The position numbers were made by a program, and so were the translations under genes. Below are positions 44,546 through 55,963 of a stretch of 64,000 nt of DNA, piece by piece. The number at the start of each line of letters is the position of its first letter. Positions within the stretch are counted from its first letter, which is position 1. Source of the stretch: Arthrinium phaeospermum (lineage: Eukaryota > Ascomycota > Sordariomycetes > Amphisphaeriales > Apiosporaceae); contig QYRS01000004.1 in the NCBI GenBank assembly GCA_006503535.1, positions 682,001-746,000 of the forward strand, given 5' to 3'. The notes below the pieces were generated by a model. That model had not been told where the DNA came from. It was given only the letters and a program-made list of their open reading frames with translations, and did not search any database.

Positions 44546-45799
44546 TTCCGAGGGTGATTAGCCCCCAGGCTCATTGTTGGAAAAACTACGCGTTGTTTGG
44601 AATTATGTACCGTAGGTATGGCAATTAGGTGCTAGCTAAGTCATTGGCTGGGGTCCAGTAACTGGGGGATCGTCTGGGGGGATTGTTTGGGGGGAGGTTG
44701 CCTTGATTGTGTGCCTGGTAGGCTATCACCCAGTCCCCAACCTACTGTAAACCCCCCTTAGAGAGGCCCCACCTACCATGTATGTAAGTACTTGGCAAGG
44801 CTGCATCATTTAGCAACTCTGCCAGCCCTTGACTCAGACACCAGTAATTTGTGTTGTGGAAGGTGAAGCCAGTGATGGGTGACTGGGCCAAGTGGTCATC
44901 CTGGACAGGACTTGGTTTGCCCAACTGTCATAGAACTCTGGATTCTTTGAATACAACCTTTTGAATACAGCAAGATCAACGTCATTTGAATTATACGTAA
45001 CTGTTTTCAATATTTTGAGATAGCAATAGTAAGGCCTAACGGCACATCTAGCATCAAAGGATAGAACGCGCTGGGGGGTTGGCATAGCTGAGTTGCTTCT
45101 GAAGGCGCTTGATATGCATTTACAATGTAGAAGCGACTTGGATCTAGGACCCAGTTCGAATACAGGACTCATGCATATCTTGATGGATGCTCACGCGGCA
45201 GCCAGGTGAGGGCGGACCCTATGCCAAATTGTTCATGATGGGACGGTAGAGTATCTCGATCCCATGATGTGCTGCACATTCCCTTCATTAGTAGCTTTAT
45301 ATAGGCCTCGTTATTGTTCTGACTCCGACTACTGGAGATAGCCCACAGATCTGGCGACCAAAGCTCACTAGATGGTAGACCCGACCTTGCACGCGTGATC
45401 AGGCAGGTTGACTGAATTGAATATCGACCCAGCAACACTCTATGGAGGGGAAGATAGGCAGCAGATAACCATCCAAGTAACCCAAATTGGAACTAAGCAC
45501 CAGCATTAGCCATCTGTACAGGGTCGAGAGCTCCCAACTTGCACCACCCAGCCCACCCAACACCTCAGCTTATTTCATTTCGCGTCTAAAACACGTACCC
45601 TTTTGACTTCAACAACCATCCTTGCTTTGTAAATATCCATACGAAGTCCTTCCCTGAAACTCCTCAGCGCTCCCACAATACAATTCGCCAACCTTTCCAT
45701 ATTCGAGCACATCCCAGACCTTTGTTATCCCCAATACATCTGATATAGGAATTCAGCACCATCTACCTGCTGCCTACTGCTACCAGAGGCAACTTCAAC

Positions 45800-46950
45800 A
45801 TGGACCGACGCGCGCTTATGGCAGAGCTTCTCGAGGACAGTGTTCCCGCTTCCCCTCCTGGACGTGTCGGCCCCGAGCTCGCCGTAGGTTGGGGTAGGCC
45901 TGTAAGAGGCCAGCCAGCTACTGGACCTGCATCAGTCGCTCAATCTCAACAGGTCTCTGCTGTATCGCAAGGCGATGTAAGTTGGGCCCCAAAGAAGACC
46001 CCATTCTCTTACCAGATCGCAACAAGCTCAAGTATGTTCCACGTCAGTTGAATTACGATTGCTGATGTGTAAAACAGCTTCTTAGCCAAGATACCCCGAA
46101 CCAGCAAGAGGACACACCCCATTCCTCACCGCTCTTGAGAGAAGGTGTCATGTTTGGAATGCCTCTTGCTGAAGACGATGTGTTTGGACCTCAAGTCCAG
46201 CAAGTCGTGCGTTACCAAGAGCTCGCCCAGGCAACCCCGAACCACGAAGCATCGGACTACCGAGATGTCTTCCCTCCTTCCGTTCCTGGCATTGAGACGG
46301 AGTTCTACCACGCCTTTCGAGACAACCAGACCCACTCGCAAGTGACACCCGGAGTCTACCGTGGCTCTATGAACTCCAACGAGACCTTTGTCGCCGAAGA
46401 CAACAATTGCTGCCTGTTCTTGACCGGCTTCCCAGCCGACATCACCGTCCGCGAGTTCATCCACCAGATGCAGACCCACCAGCTCGGCAAGATCGCGGCC
46501 CTCCACATCAACCCTCCTTCCGACCACCACCCCAACGCGGCAATCAAGGTCACGATGTGGAATCGAGACGGCGCCGAGAGACTCCGCAACGCAATCCAAT
46601 CGCAGCTGATCGCCTTCGTGGGCCACAATCTGCGGGTTTTCTGGAACCGAAACCGAGTGGGCCCCCGGCCCGTCCCGGTCCAACACGAGTCGCGGGTGAT
46701 CCTGGTCATCGGCCGACCCGAGAACGTCAGCCCCCACGTGATGCTTCCCTAGTTCGGACAGCATTTCACGTTCAAGCTTGATCGTATCGCTGTCAACTGT
46801 CTCAGCACCCAGATCATGCTGGTCGTGTACAGCTTTGGTTCGTACATCAACCAAGCTCAGAACGCGTACCGCATGATCAGAGACGCGTTCGACCCTGGCC
46901 ATGTCCTGGTCACGTACAGACGAGACCCCTGCGAGCCACAGCCTCTGTAA
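45800..46950 (+). pseudogene. RRM-like protein gene interrupted by an in-frame TAG
   Basis: Exon 1 (45800-45976) ends at a perfect GTAAGT donor in phase 0. Exon 2 (46078 onwards) runs to TAG at 46750-46752, about 283 residues. The middle carries CCLFLTGFPADITVREFIHQM and GKIAALHINPP, like the RNP2 and loop of an RRM domain. After the TAG the same frame stays open for 65 codons to TAA at 46948 and still looks coding, with a second RRM-like strand order (IMLVVYSFGSYINQAQNAYR, then GHVLVTYRRDPC). The TAG therefore truncates a longer protein of about 350 residues, either as a recent nonsense mutation or as readthrough. The N-terminus is disordered. Function is unknown. Confidence 0.65.
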
Positions 46951-49367
46951 GCTTTGGACCCATAATCATGTCCGGCAACATACAGTTCAAGACGACAAGG
47001 TAGCTAGCAGGTTTTTTGGTATGTAGGTGAAAGCCATGATGATTTGAAGGAAACTTGGCTAATATTTATTCATCTCAGGTTCTCCCAGCCAATCCAACCC
47101 CACAACAAAGAGGGCTCAATAATACGCATTAAAGATGCTGCTTCTGGAAGCGTCCAAGCATTCCCCAAAAAGCCATCTGAGTGCCGATGGACCAGCATGG
47201 AACTGTTGGCTCAGAGCCCGACCTTTGGTGTGTGACAAAACTGGCTTTTCCACCTCCACCCAGTGCTTTCCTTTTCTGTCTTTCGACGGGAAACTGGCTA
47301 TCGCAGCCTCTCCCCAGGCGTTTCCTTCTCTCCTTTGACTGAATGGCCTAGATAGATCCTCCCTTGTCTAGTTGAATACATTTATACCATACCACAGATC
47401 ATTTCCTTTGTACTCGAGGCCCTGAATGATTGACTTTTCATGAATGAAGCGTCAAGATAAACAAATATTGTGTGTTACTGCATATCTAGTTGCACATAAA
47501 CGTAGTAATGAACCCGAACCTTCGAAGCATACCTTTACGGATATCACATACTGTGTAAGAAATGTGGTAGAATATGCTCAATCTTAGGGTAGATGCCAGC
47601 GTGTTTGAACGAGTCCAAAAACAAATGAAGGTTTAAGCGTGATATTTTTACATGTTCTTTTCGAATTCTGGCCTAATCTGTTGTAAGATAGTTGCGTGCT
47701 ATCCTAGGATCGCGAGGATGTCTTATCAATCCCCCAGGGGCCAAGGGACCGGGAGTGTCGGGTAGGAAGGTGCCGTCCTTGGGGGTGATCTTGCCATCCT
47801 TCAGCTCGAAGCCGGCCGGCTCGATAATTGGGTATTCCGATACGGTACCTCAGTTGACCCGTGGAAGAACTTGCTGTTGTAATCCGAATTGGCTTGGTCG
47901 GAATCCCACTCTGATCACTATAAAGACAAGCCCAATGAGGCACGTATCGGAAGTTGATCGAATATGGGGGGCGGGGGATGGTTTGGTATTCAGCTATTTG
48001 GTCCGGACTATCTGATGAGGTGTATATGCCACCAACAATCTCAATGGAAGTGCTGATGGTCCGTGCATATAGCGCACGTGACGCCGCTTTTCTGACATGA
48101 CCGGCACGACATAAACTAGCTGTGCCAACAGAAACCCATCAAGTCAGCAGGGTGAACTTGTGATAACTTGGCAAGAAGACTAAATACGATGCTGCTAATG
48201 ACCGGGACAACGGCTTTGAAAGGACAGTCAGGAAAGTCCTGCTGGGTGTTGGTGACTTTGAATCTGTGCATGTTCATTCTTTAATGTTGTATCGATGCCC
48301 CCATCCGGCCAGAGACATCGATAACCCGTAAAGTCACGCATACAAACAAGCTGAATAAACAACCGAAGTCATCATACATGATCTGTTCGTATGTCTAGTA
48401 CCGGAGGTTTCACAGACCAGTGAGTCGACCGGTTTAGATCACAGTGGTGCAATTTTAGAGTATGGAAAAGACTGGAGATGGGAAAGCCGAACTAATAAGT
48501 ATTCGGCCTTGCCAGCAATCCTAGTCGTTGTCTGGAAGTTACATTTCATGATGCTGTTTCGTGACGCTTATCACAGAATCTAGTAAATTTCAAAGGTCTT
48601 TTCAATTTCCTGTATGTGCTTTCAATTACAGCAATCACAAAGATGACACCGGACTGTGCTCAAGTCTTAACGACGCCAAGCAGTCCAATGGTAGACATCA
48701 ATTTGAGAGTGAGGCCATCATTTTGCGAGCAAAGACTGATATTTAGCCAGTTCGACAGACCTTGACCATCAGATTTATGGATGTGGGGTCTCATACTAGT
48801 GAAACCTGTGCAGACCAAAGGCATCTTTTCAGTGCCCATCATCTAATATGTCCAGATCAGTTCATTACATAGCTAAGTGAGGTAATGGGACCAATGAAGC
48901 CTTGATAACACCAAGGTTCAAATGGAACACGGTTCCGATTCGAGCTTTGGCTTGGTATGAGATGTACTGCTTTGAGCTTGCCACGCTGGCGAGGGCTTGT
49001 TTACGAAGGATTAGAAGTTGTGTGCATCCCTACAGGTTTGTACTCATTGGTGATCAGGGCAGTTTCATCTGAGCCTTATGGACTGGCTACACTGACTAAA
49101 TGGCTTGATAGGCAAAAGGTATTGCGTCCAAAGGAAATGTTTCCTGCTGTCAATTGACTGCCAAGTTTGTGATCACGAGATTGATGATGATTTACAGGCG
49201 AGCAGAAGTCTGTCAGACAGCGTATGTTGGTTGGTTCCTATCTAGGCAAGTCTTCCATGTGTTCTGTTATTACCACATGGAATCTGCAACCCCAAAAAGC
49301 TCTCTCCCCTATCAATATCGTACACTATGTGCCAACCACCATGTCGCATATTGACCAGCGATGAAAC
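46951..49367. other. Intergenic 2.4 kb with one coding relic
   Basis: No intact gene. A short degraded coding stretch at about 47700-47900 (-) is listed separately. The rest has small ORFs only. Confidence 0.5.
47700..47910 (-). pseudogene. Unidentified coding relic
   Basis: The minus strand reads SDYNSKFFHGST in one frame and PIIEPAGFELKDGKITPKDG, then FLPDTPGPLAPGGLIRHP, in another. These are clearly protein-like but joined only through a frame change and without start or intact end. I do not recognise the parent. Confidence 0.35.
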
Positions 49368-50003
49368 CTAGTCCTCCCCACTTCCGCCCTGCTCCTGGAC
49401 CTCGACACCTTGCTCATTGCGAGGAGCCGCGCGCTGCTTTCCCTTGTTGACGCGCGAGGCAGGCTTGTTGGCGGGAGGCTTGGAGGGAGCATCCTCTCCG
49501 TCATCCTCGATGTCCTCCTCGTCGCGAGGAGCGGCGCGCTTCCTGCCCCTGGCAAGTCGCTTGCTGGTCGACGGGGCGGGGGTTTCCTGGTTGCCGCCGT
49601 CGTTGGCATTCGACTGGCTGGCATTCGCCTGGGTGTTGTCATCGGCCGGCAGGCTAGGCATCTCCGCCAAGTACTTGTCTCGGAGGCGACGGTATCGCTG
49701 CCTAGAAACCCAAGACGTGTGTATGTCAGTTGCCGCATTCATTATCACAAAATGCTGATACAAGTATGACCACGACACAACCTCGAAGGACTGTGAAGGT
49801 GCTTCGCATTGATCTGGGAGGGTCGATGGGATGACTTACTTGGCGGTTGCCAGGCTCATACCACTGGCAGCTGCGATCGCATTCCACTTCGTCATGGAGA
49901 AGTCGCCAGTCAGCTTCTCGATGATAGCCAATGTGTGCTTCATCTGGTCGGGTATGGGCTCGTCCCAGTTGAAGTTATCGGAATCGTTGTCGCTGTCTGA
50001 CAT
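49368..50003 (-). CDS. Array copy A: Myb/SANT-like small nuclear-type protein
   Basis: Exons 50003-49840 and 49701-49368 give 165 residues. Exon 1 encodes an acidic leader (MSDSDNDSDNFNWDEP) and a helical unit with LAIIEKL, W-NAIAAASGMS and a final AK at a phase-2 junction (GCCAA|GTAAGTC). Exon 2 continues QRYRRLRDKYLAEMP, which completes the third helix, then becomes disordered. The motif KRAAPRDEEDIEDDGEDAP lies near residue 115, a second KGKQRAAPRNE follows, and the end is acidic (GGSGED). The W-x-x-IA-x(5)-S-x(4)-AK-x-R spacing resembles Myb/SANT-like DNA-binding units of fungal small proteins. The basic clusters look like nuclear localisation signals. Closest to copy B. Confidence 0.75.
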
Positions 50004-50603
50004 CCTGTTAAGTAATTGCAGGAATTTGTACTGCGATGAGATGAGGAATGGTGACTGGTGTTGTGTGCTGAGATGGAATGGGCTGAGAAGCAATGAACTC
50101 GTGAAAAAATAACTCGGTGCTGTGATTTATTTTTTCAAGAGTTGGCTTGGGTGACCACAAAAGCTTGTGTGTTTGTGGTTTGGTTCAGCTTGAGGTTGAA
50201 GGAAAGAGGGTGCCTTTTTGTAGGTGTGGTGGGCTACTAATAGCAGCTTGGTACTGAGAATCAGCCAAAAAGTTCCTATGTTGAAGTGGGGTTTATTTCG
50301 ATATTTATAGGAATTTTAAAACAAAAGCATTCAATGATGACGTAGGTAAAGGGCGTTTTACGTGTAAATAGATTGCTTCCTAATTCCTATTGACAGTTAT
50401 GTTTGGGATTACGAGATTGATGATAGGAGAACGGAAACTGAATTATGTCATACTACGTATGCTGTCGCCTATTCGTACAAGCCTCCATCCATGTGCTTTA
50501 TGGTTGCTATAGGGAATCGGCAACCAAAAGGTCTCCTCCACCCTAAGTATGATATCGTACACAAACTAGCAACCAAGTTACTATCTCCCATGTTTGCCAG
50601 CAA
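50004..50603. promoter_or_regulatory. Upstream region of copy A
   Basis: It contains GCCTTTTTGTA at 50212-50222 (plus-strand reading; CTACAAAAAGGC in gene orientation), 209 nt before the copy A start. A similar word lies 211 nt before copy F. The 5' leader AATTGCAGG is also shared with copies B and F. Confidence 0.45.
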
Positions 50604-51469
50604 TCAATCCTGGTCTTCCTTATCCCCGTCCTGCTCCTCCTGCTCCTCCTCGCGCTGGATAGGATGCTGTGCATCCTTCCTGCGCTTTATGAGGCCTTGC
50701 GAGGGAAGAGGGGTGCGGCCCTTTTCGTTCTTCGGGGGCTTCGCGAACGGGTTGGCCAAGGTTGGGTCTTCCTGGTCCTCGCCGGGTCTCTTGAGGTTAG
50801 GGAAGATCCAGGGCTTCGGATCCTCATACTGTGGGTTGAACGGGAAGCGTTCAACCTTTTCGTTGCCGGGACTTTCCTCTTCGCCATGGTCGGGCTCGGT
50901 GACGGTGGAGGGCTTGGCGGAAATTCTGGTGCTACGCCGGATGGAACCACGCTTGCCGACGGGAGGTTGGGATGGGACGTTGTCTCCGTCGTCCTCCACG
51001 TCATCCTCGTCTCGAGGAGCAGCTCGCTTCTTTCCTCGGTTGAGGCGAGTGGTGGTATTGGGGGCGGAAACATCTTCGCCTTTGTTGTCGTTGGACTGGT
51101 TGCTATCGCCTTGGTTGTTCTGGCCAGCCGGCAGACCGGGCATCTCGGCTAGGTACTTATCCCTGAGACGAGCAAATCTCTGCCTAGAAACAGCCTGTCA
51201 GTTTGCGCACTCATGGTTGTGTTGTAATGACTCAAGGTGCGACCGCAATGTTGAGATGGCAGTGAAGGTGGTTTGAGTTAATGAGGAAAGATGGATGGGA
51301 TGACTTACTTGGCCGTTCCCAGGCTCATGCCTGTCGCAGTAGCGACCTCAGTCCACTTCTTTATGGTGAAGTTGGGATGCAATTTCTCGATTACTGCAAG
51401 CGTACGCTTCATCTCATCATCCACGGGCGCCTCCCAATCGTACTTGTCGTCACTCTCGGAGTCTGACAT
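50604..51469 (-). CDS. Array copy B: Myb/SANT-like protein with long tail
   Basis: Exons 51469-51309 and 51183-50604 join in phase to 246 residues. The N-terminus MSDSESDDKYDWEAPVDDEMK and the helical unit (LAVIEKL, KKWTEVATATGMSLGTAK) parallel copy A almost position by position. The intron starts GCCAA|GTAAGTC as in A. Exon 2 opens QRFARLRDKYLAEMPGLPAG. Near residue 110 lies GKKRAAPRDEDDVEDDGDN-VPSQPP. The longer tail includes an RRSTRISAKP basic stretch, a proline/aromatic segment (FPFNPQYEDPKPWIFPNLKRP), AKPPKNEKGR and a Glu/Asp-rich end. The fold is predicted only for the first 85 residues. Nuclear role is inferred from composition. Confidence 0.75.
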
Positions 51470-52562
51470 CGTGAGTAGTAATTGCAGGTGGATGTGCTGC
51501 AATGGAATGGAGGCTGAACATCAGTGGCAGGGCGGAATTCAGACGCGTATTCGTCCTCGTCGACATCCTCGACACCAGGACTGCCCACAAACACTCGAAG
51601 TCGTCGAACCAAGTCACGGTGGTTCTTTAGGATGTCGAAGAAGCCCAGATAGATCTGCTGGGTCTTTTGATGGAGGTGCAGCTGACTGGAACTGATGATC
51701 TTCTTATCACGCATATGCTCGCGGGGACTCTGCAACGCAGGTCGATACATGCCTAGATAATCAGTTAGTCTGGAAGCGAAACGGTAGAGTGGGTAACAGG
51801 ATACGACTTACGAAGTCGCAATGTGGCGGAAGAGTTGTTGATACAGTAAAGGTGTTGCGAAATGGAACGAAATGCGGAGAGGGGAAACGAACTCGCAGGA
51901 AAGAATCTGCTGCTGTCTTTATCACATCCAAGAGCTGGTTTGGATATGCAGAAAGCTTGAGTGTTGATGGTGTAGAAAAATGTGCCTTTTTGTATGCGGG
52001 GTGGGCAGTACCTCGCATGCAGTATTGAAAATCAGTAGAAAAGTGGCTAAACAGAATTGGGACTTGATTGAATTACTATAAGGGCTATTTGAAAGTAAGA
52101 TTACTTATAGATATTATACCTTACAATCACAGATTGTTCACATTCCGTTCAGTGTTTCTGGACGATCAATACGCCGTCCCAGGCCTATAACAGGAAAGGA
52201 AAAGAGAGAAAAGTGAGAGAGAAAAGGGCTCCCCATGCTTATTTCTGCTGGAAGTTGTTCAACGCTCATCAAGAACTGAAGACATGATATATTGGAACTG
52301 GAACCGTTTCTTATGATTCTTCCATGTAGAGTAGGAGAGGAATCAAACGAACAATATACGATCAATGCGTCAAAAGGAAAAGATGGTTACATCTTCAACG
52401 ATGATTATTAGTCCGCATTATCTACAGCCGCAAGGGTCCAGGTGACGAGTTCTATATCCATCAAGCCTATCCATGGCACCATAGTGGTCTCGTGAAGGAG
52501 AGGGTTCCTGTACTCGTACAACTTCGCAACCGCATCTAGCGACGCAACCAATGAAAGACAGC
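51470..52562. promoter_or_regulatory. Upstream region of copy B with an apparent spliced leader exon
   Basis: The GCCTTTTTGTA word lies at 51984-51994, 515 nt before the B start, about 300 nt further than in A or F. The extra DNA includes a textbook intron in gene orientation (GTAAGTCG ... CTAAC ... TATCTAG at about 51808-51754), followed by a leader ORF beginning MYRPALQSPREHMRDKK. The ORF stays open into exon 1 of B in another frame. Confidence 0.4.
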
Positions 52563-53429
52563 TCAGTCCTCCTCCTCCGACTGGCCCTCGTCCTCTGACT
52601 TGTGTTCGTTGAGGGGAGGCAAGCCGTACTCACGACGAGTGGCGTCGTTCCACTCAAGGCCCTGGCGACGATGGGCCTCGCTAAGCCAATCTTCCATACC
52701 CTCGTGGGAGAAGGGATTGGCCCGGATACGTTGCTCCCGCTGCTCCCGCTGCTCCTCCTCACTCAGGGCAGGGACAACGGCGGCAGGGGCCGGAGTGGGG
52801 GGCATGGGCTGGGAGGTAGAGGCCCTGCTGCCGGCCTGGGAGCCTTCTCCATCGTCCCGGGCCTCGCTCTGGCGCTTTGAGGTGCCGGCCTTGGTGGTGA
52901 CGCGTCGGCGCTTGGGGGTGGCACCGGTCGAAGCGTTGCCAGGAGCATTACCAGAGGCAGCAGTATCTGCGTCTCGCTTCTTGCCCTGTCGACTCAGAAC
53001 GACGGGAGTTCGGACTGCAACGCCCTGTGTCGCGTCAACGAATTGCTGCTGGGTGGCATTCCACTGCTCCCTACAGAGAATAAAAGATTCTTGTCAGTCG
53101 AGTTTCAAAAGGTTGTCGCAAAAGGTGTAATATTTGAAGATCTCCAGAGGATGCTTGGAGTATCGCGAGGAGATGGTGGGAGATGGAAGGGCAGTTGAGA
53201 CTCACTGTGTAGCAGACTCGCTTATATTGCGTCTCTCCGCGATTCCGGCCCAGTTCTCGGCATCAAAGCCGTCTGGCCAGTTAATTGCCAGCATGTTCAT
53301 GAGCAACTTTTGGTTCTTGCTCATCTTGACTTTGGGTTTGGTGCTGCCATTACCCTTATTGTCACCGTCGCCTTTCTTGTCTTCATTGCCTTTGTCAGGC
53401 TTGTCGTGCTCATTCTGGTTGTCAGCCAT
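52563..53429 (-). CDS. Array copy C: Myb/SANT-like protein, MADN/DKP type
   Basis: Exons 53429-53206 and 53070-52563 give 243 residues in phase. The leader is MADNQNEHDKPDKGNEDKK, matched by copy I (MADDNNKNDKPSKGDEGK). The helical unit has LLMNMLAINW, ENWAGIAERRNISESATQ and the usual phase-2 junction (ACA CA|GTGAGTC). Exon 2 opens QEQWNATQQQFVDATQ. The tail has basic patches (GKKRDADTAA, PKRRRVTTKAGTSKRQSE) that look like nuclear signals. A helical C-terminal block (LSEEEQREQREQRIRANPF, then EAHRRQGLEWNDATRREYGL) also has a counterpart in copy I, and the end is acidic. Together with the shared upstream DNA this makes C and I duplicates. Confidence 0.75.
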
Positions 53430-54287
53430 AGTAAGCGAATCTATGAGGCAGATAGAAGAAGAGCGAGCGGTGATGGATTCATCTGCAACAGGAGACTGAG
53501 GGTGTGCGATCTAGCAAAAGCAAAGGGGAATCGAAGTGGATTGTGATATGGAGGGTTTGTCGTACAACTGCCAGTAGCAAATAGGTATCACTGCTAGCAA
53601 AGCAAGGTGTAGGACAAGGGATGAGGGAAGCTGTTGGGGAATGAGAAAAGGCACAAGTTCAGGAAAAGCTGCAGCGTTTCTGCCTGCTTGTGTGGCTTCA
53701 TGTGAGTGAACAATCAGTACCAGTAGTGGGGTGGAAAAATCAGAAGCTCTGGAACAGTACCTTCCGATGAGCTTCAGTGTCTGGCGGGGTGAACTGGTAC
53801 AGCTGAAGCATTAACAGCAATAGTTACTGAGCTCTTACTGCCAAGTACGCAGCACCTAGAGAATGCGAGGATGATGTAGACAGGCGAAAAGAAGTAGGTA
53901 AAACAAATAAACAAGTAAAGGCTAGTGCAGAAGATTAGTATCACTGTTATTCTGTCTGGCATATGGAGCCGCATTGAAGCAGGGTGTGACTCTCACAACT
54001 CTTCGACTGCACTCATTTCAAGATTCCATCTAGTTGTACAAATCCGCCTCGAGAAAAGCTTCCAGAAAATAACATAATCTTCATCCTCCTCGGGCTCATG
54101 CTCTTAAGATGGACGCCCTACTCGTTGTGAACCGTTTCGTCATCTTGCCCCCGTTTCGCGAAAAGCCCCCCCACGCATCTTGATTGCCCTTTGGGAACTT
54201 CTCCTCAGCCATGCTTCGACTGTCGCCAGGAAACAACCACTCCTGGGAAGTCTCATCACGAGACACGGCCCATCCGTGAGGAAGGTC
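53430..54287. repeat. Upstream region of copy C, duplicated upstream of copy I
   Basis: Blocks also found upstream of copy I include ACTGCCAGTAGCAAAT (53567-53582 and 60664-60679), TCAGGAAAAGCTGCA (53659-53673 and 60748-60762) and AACAATCAGTA. Spacing is similar, so the intergenic DNA was copied together with the gene. Confidence 0.6.
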
Positions 54288-54774
54288 TCACTTGGTGCGA
54301 GCCGTCTCGTGTTGCTCTTCGTCACTCTTCTTCTTACCAGCCTGTTGTGCCGACCCCTCCTGGGATGATCCGGCACTCTTGCTGCCATGGTTTCGTTGCT
54401 CGATAGCGGGTTCGACGGGGATCTCACCCCTCTGAGCAGCAAGGAACATCTCCTTTCTTTCCTCGAAGATACGCCTATATGCATTGTACAAATTTAGTCA
54501 TCTTGCGACGATTTGGCAAGTAAGTAGTAAAAGCAACGATCTCATAGACGCATCAGGAGTAGGGACACGATGTTAGACCCTAAGATGTTGATGGAACTTA
54601 CTTTGCCTCGGGCACACTCATGCCACGCGCGGCTGCAATCTTGGCCCATCCGTCGTCATCATTCCATTTGTCGTTATTGAAACCGACGCAGGCTTCAATC
54701 ATGCTCAAAAGGAGCATTTCATCGTCGTCCAAGGGGACAGAATCGGCATTTGACTTGTTGGACTTGTCAGCCAT
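54288..54774 (-). CDS. Array copy D: short Myb/SANT-like protein
   Basis: Exons 54774-54602 and 54474-54288 join in phase to 119 residues. The leader MADKSNKSNADSVPLDDDEM precedes the helical unit LLSMIEACVGFNNDKW, then DDGWAKIAAARGMSVPEAK with the standard phase-2 intron (GCAAA|GTAAGTT). Exon 2 opens RIFEERKEMFLAAQRGEIP, replacing the usual Q-R-F by R-I-F, and finishes with a short Ser/Gln/Lys-rich tail (QQAGKKKSDEEQHE). The KRAxP motif is absent. Size and 5' DNA resemble copy K. It keeps an open frame and good splice sites, so it is probably functional. Confidence 0.7.
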
Positions 54775-55963
54775 GGTGCTGGATGGCATTAGTTGTCAAA
54801 GAAGGAAGCAATGGGTGGAACAGAACGAGTAGCTATCAAGTTGTGAGTACGAGAATGTAGCCCGTGCTACTGTAAGTGTAACAGTAAATGTGGGAGACGA
54901 TGGTAAGATTTGAGAGGTAGGGAGGTTTGAAATGAAAGACTGCCCGTACAAGATCTTATATAGGGGCGGGAAAGGGGAAAGATCTGCGTCAGTCAGGTTT
55001 GCAACAACATGTTGCCCTTTAGAAATGAGTGTAAATCATTGTAGAAAGCAAGCACCATGCGATCAGAGATTCCTGTTTGCGTTCAGATAAGGAGGTATGA
55101 GTCAATAATAAGAGCAAAGGAAGCATCAGATGCGAGAGACAAACTCACGACCTAGGGCTGAGGGGAGTCAAAAAGGATTTATGTACACATCATTGTTTGG
55201 GCGTGGTTTCAAGACGAGGTGACAATCATCGACCAAACCGCGCCCAAGCCAACTCTTGACTTGATTGAATTTCCATGTGAAAAGATTTTCCAAATATGTC
55301 GGTTTACTTGGATAGACGTGGGGGGACTTCCTGACACCTTATCACAACAACATCACTAACGAACAGAGGCGTCAAATCAGCAACAAAAACAGGTCATAGT
55401 TCAAGCATGGCGTGGTGCATCAAGATGAATTTCTATTCCACTGGAGGTGCTGGCTGAGCGTATAACTCAAGACTCCAAGCATGCTCACAGTGCAAAGTCG
55501 TTGTTGTGCTCAAGCAGAACATCCTCTAATCTTACATCTTCTGCTAGGAGATACTCTACTCCAGCCGCAGACTCGGTACTATGACCGCTACCTACTTTCC
55601 ATCCTAATCTACGTCATCCTCGGAGCTCAACTCATCTTTGGCCTCGACGTCTTCATCCCGCTGGCCGGCCGCCTCCATAGCCTGGCATCTACTGGCCTCC
55701 GTAAACGTTTCAATGGCATAGGAATCATTGAAAGGGCCCGTAACAGCAGTTACGTAGCCCTGAAGAACATGCGGAGTGGCGCGAGTTAAATAGAACTGCG
55801 TCTGCCTGTTCACTACCTACGCTTTCGGACTCTCATGCGTTTTCGCCACATGGTACCAGCAAAGCATGAAAATAAACCTAATGTCTATCGTGGAAATTCT
55901 CTCCCCTCTCTGCATCAGAAAGAGTAGAAGCAATGGCCTAATCCTCCTTCTGAGAATAAAGAG
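54775..55963. other. Intergenic between copies D and E
   Basis: It holds a sequence repeated downstream in the array: GCATCAGATGCGAGAGAC at 55123-55140 also occurs at 62569-62586. A minus-strand open stretch at 55604-55813 ends with an acidic DELSSEDDVD like the array tails but lacks a start or the helical domain, so it may be a relic. Confidence 0.45.

Larger units (their letters stand above)
41517..45799. other. Gene-poor 4.3 kb stretch with relics
   Basis: No intact gene is supported. The minus strand at about 42170-42560 keeps coding-like fragments, and about 44425-44545 is tRNA-like; both are listed separately. The remainder has only short domain-less ORFs. Confidence 0.5.
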
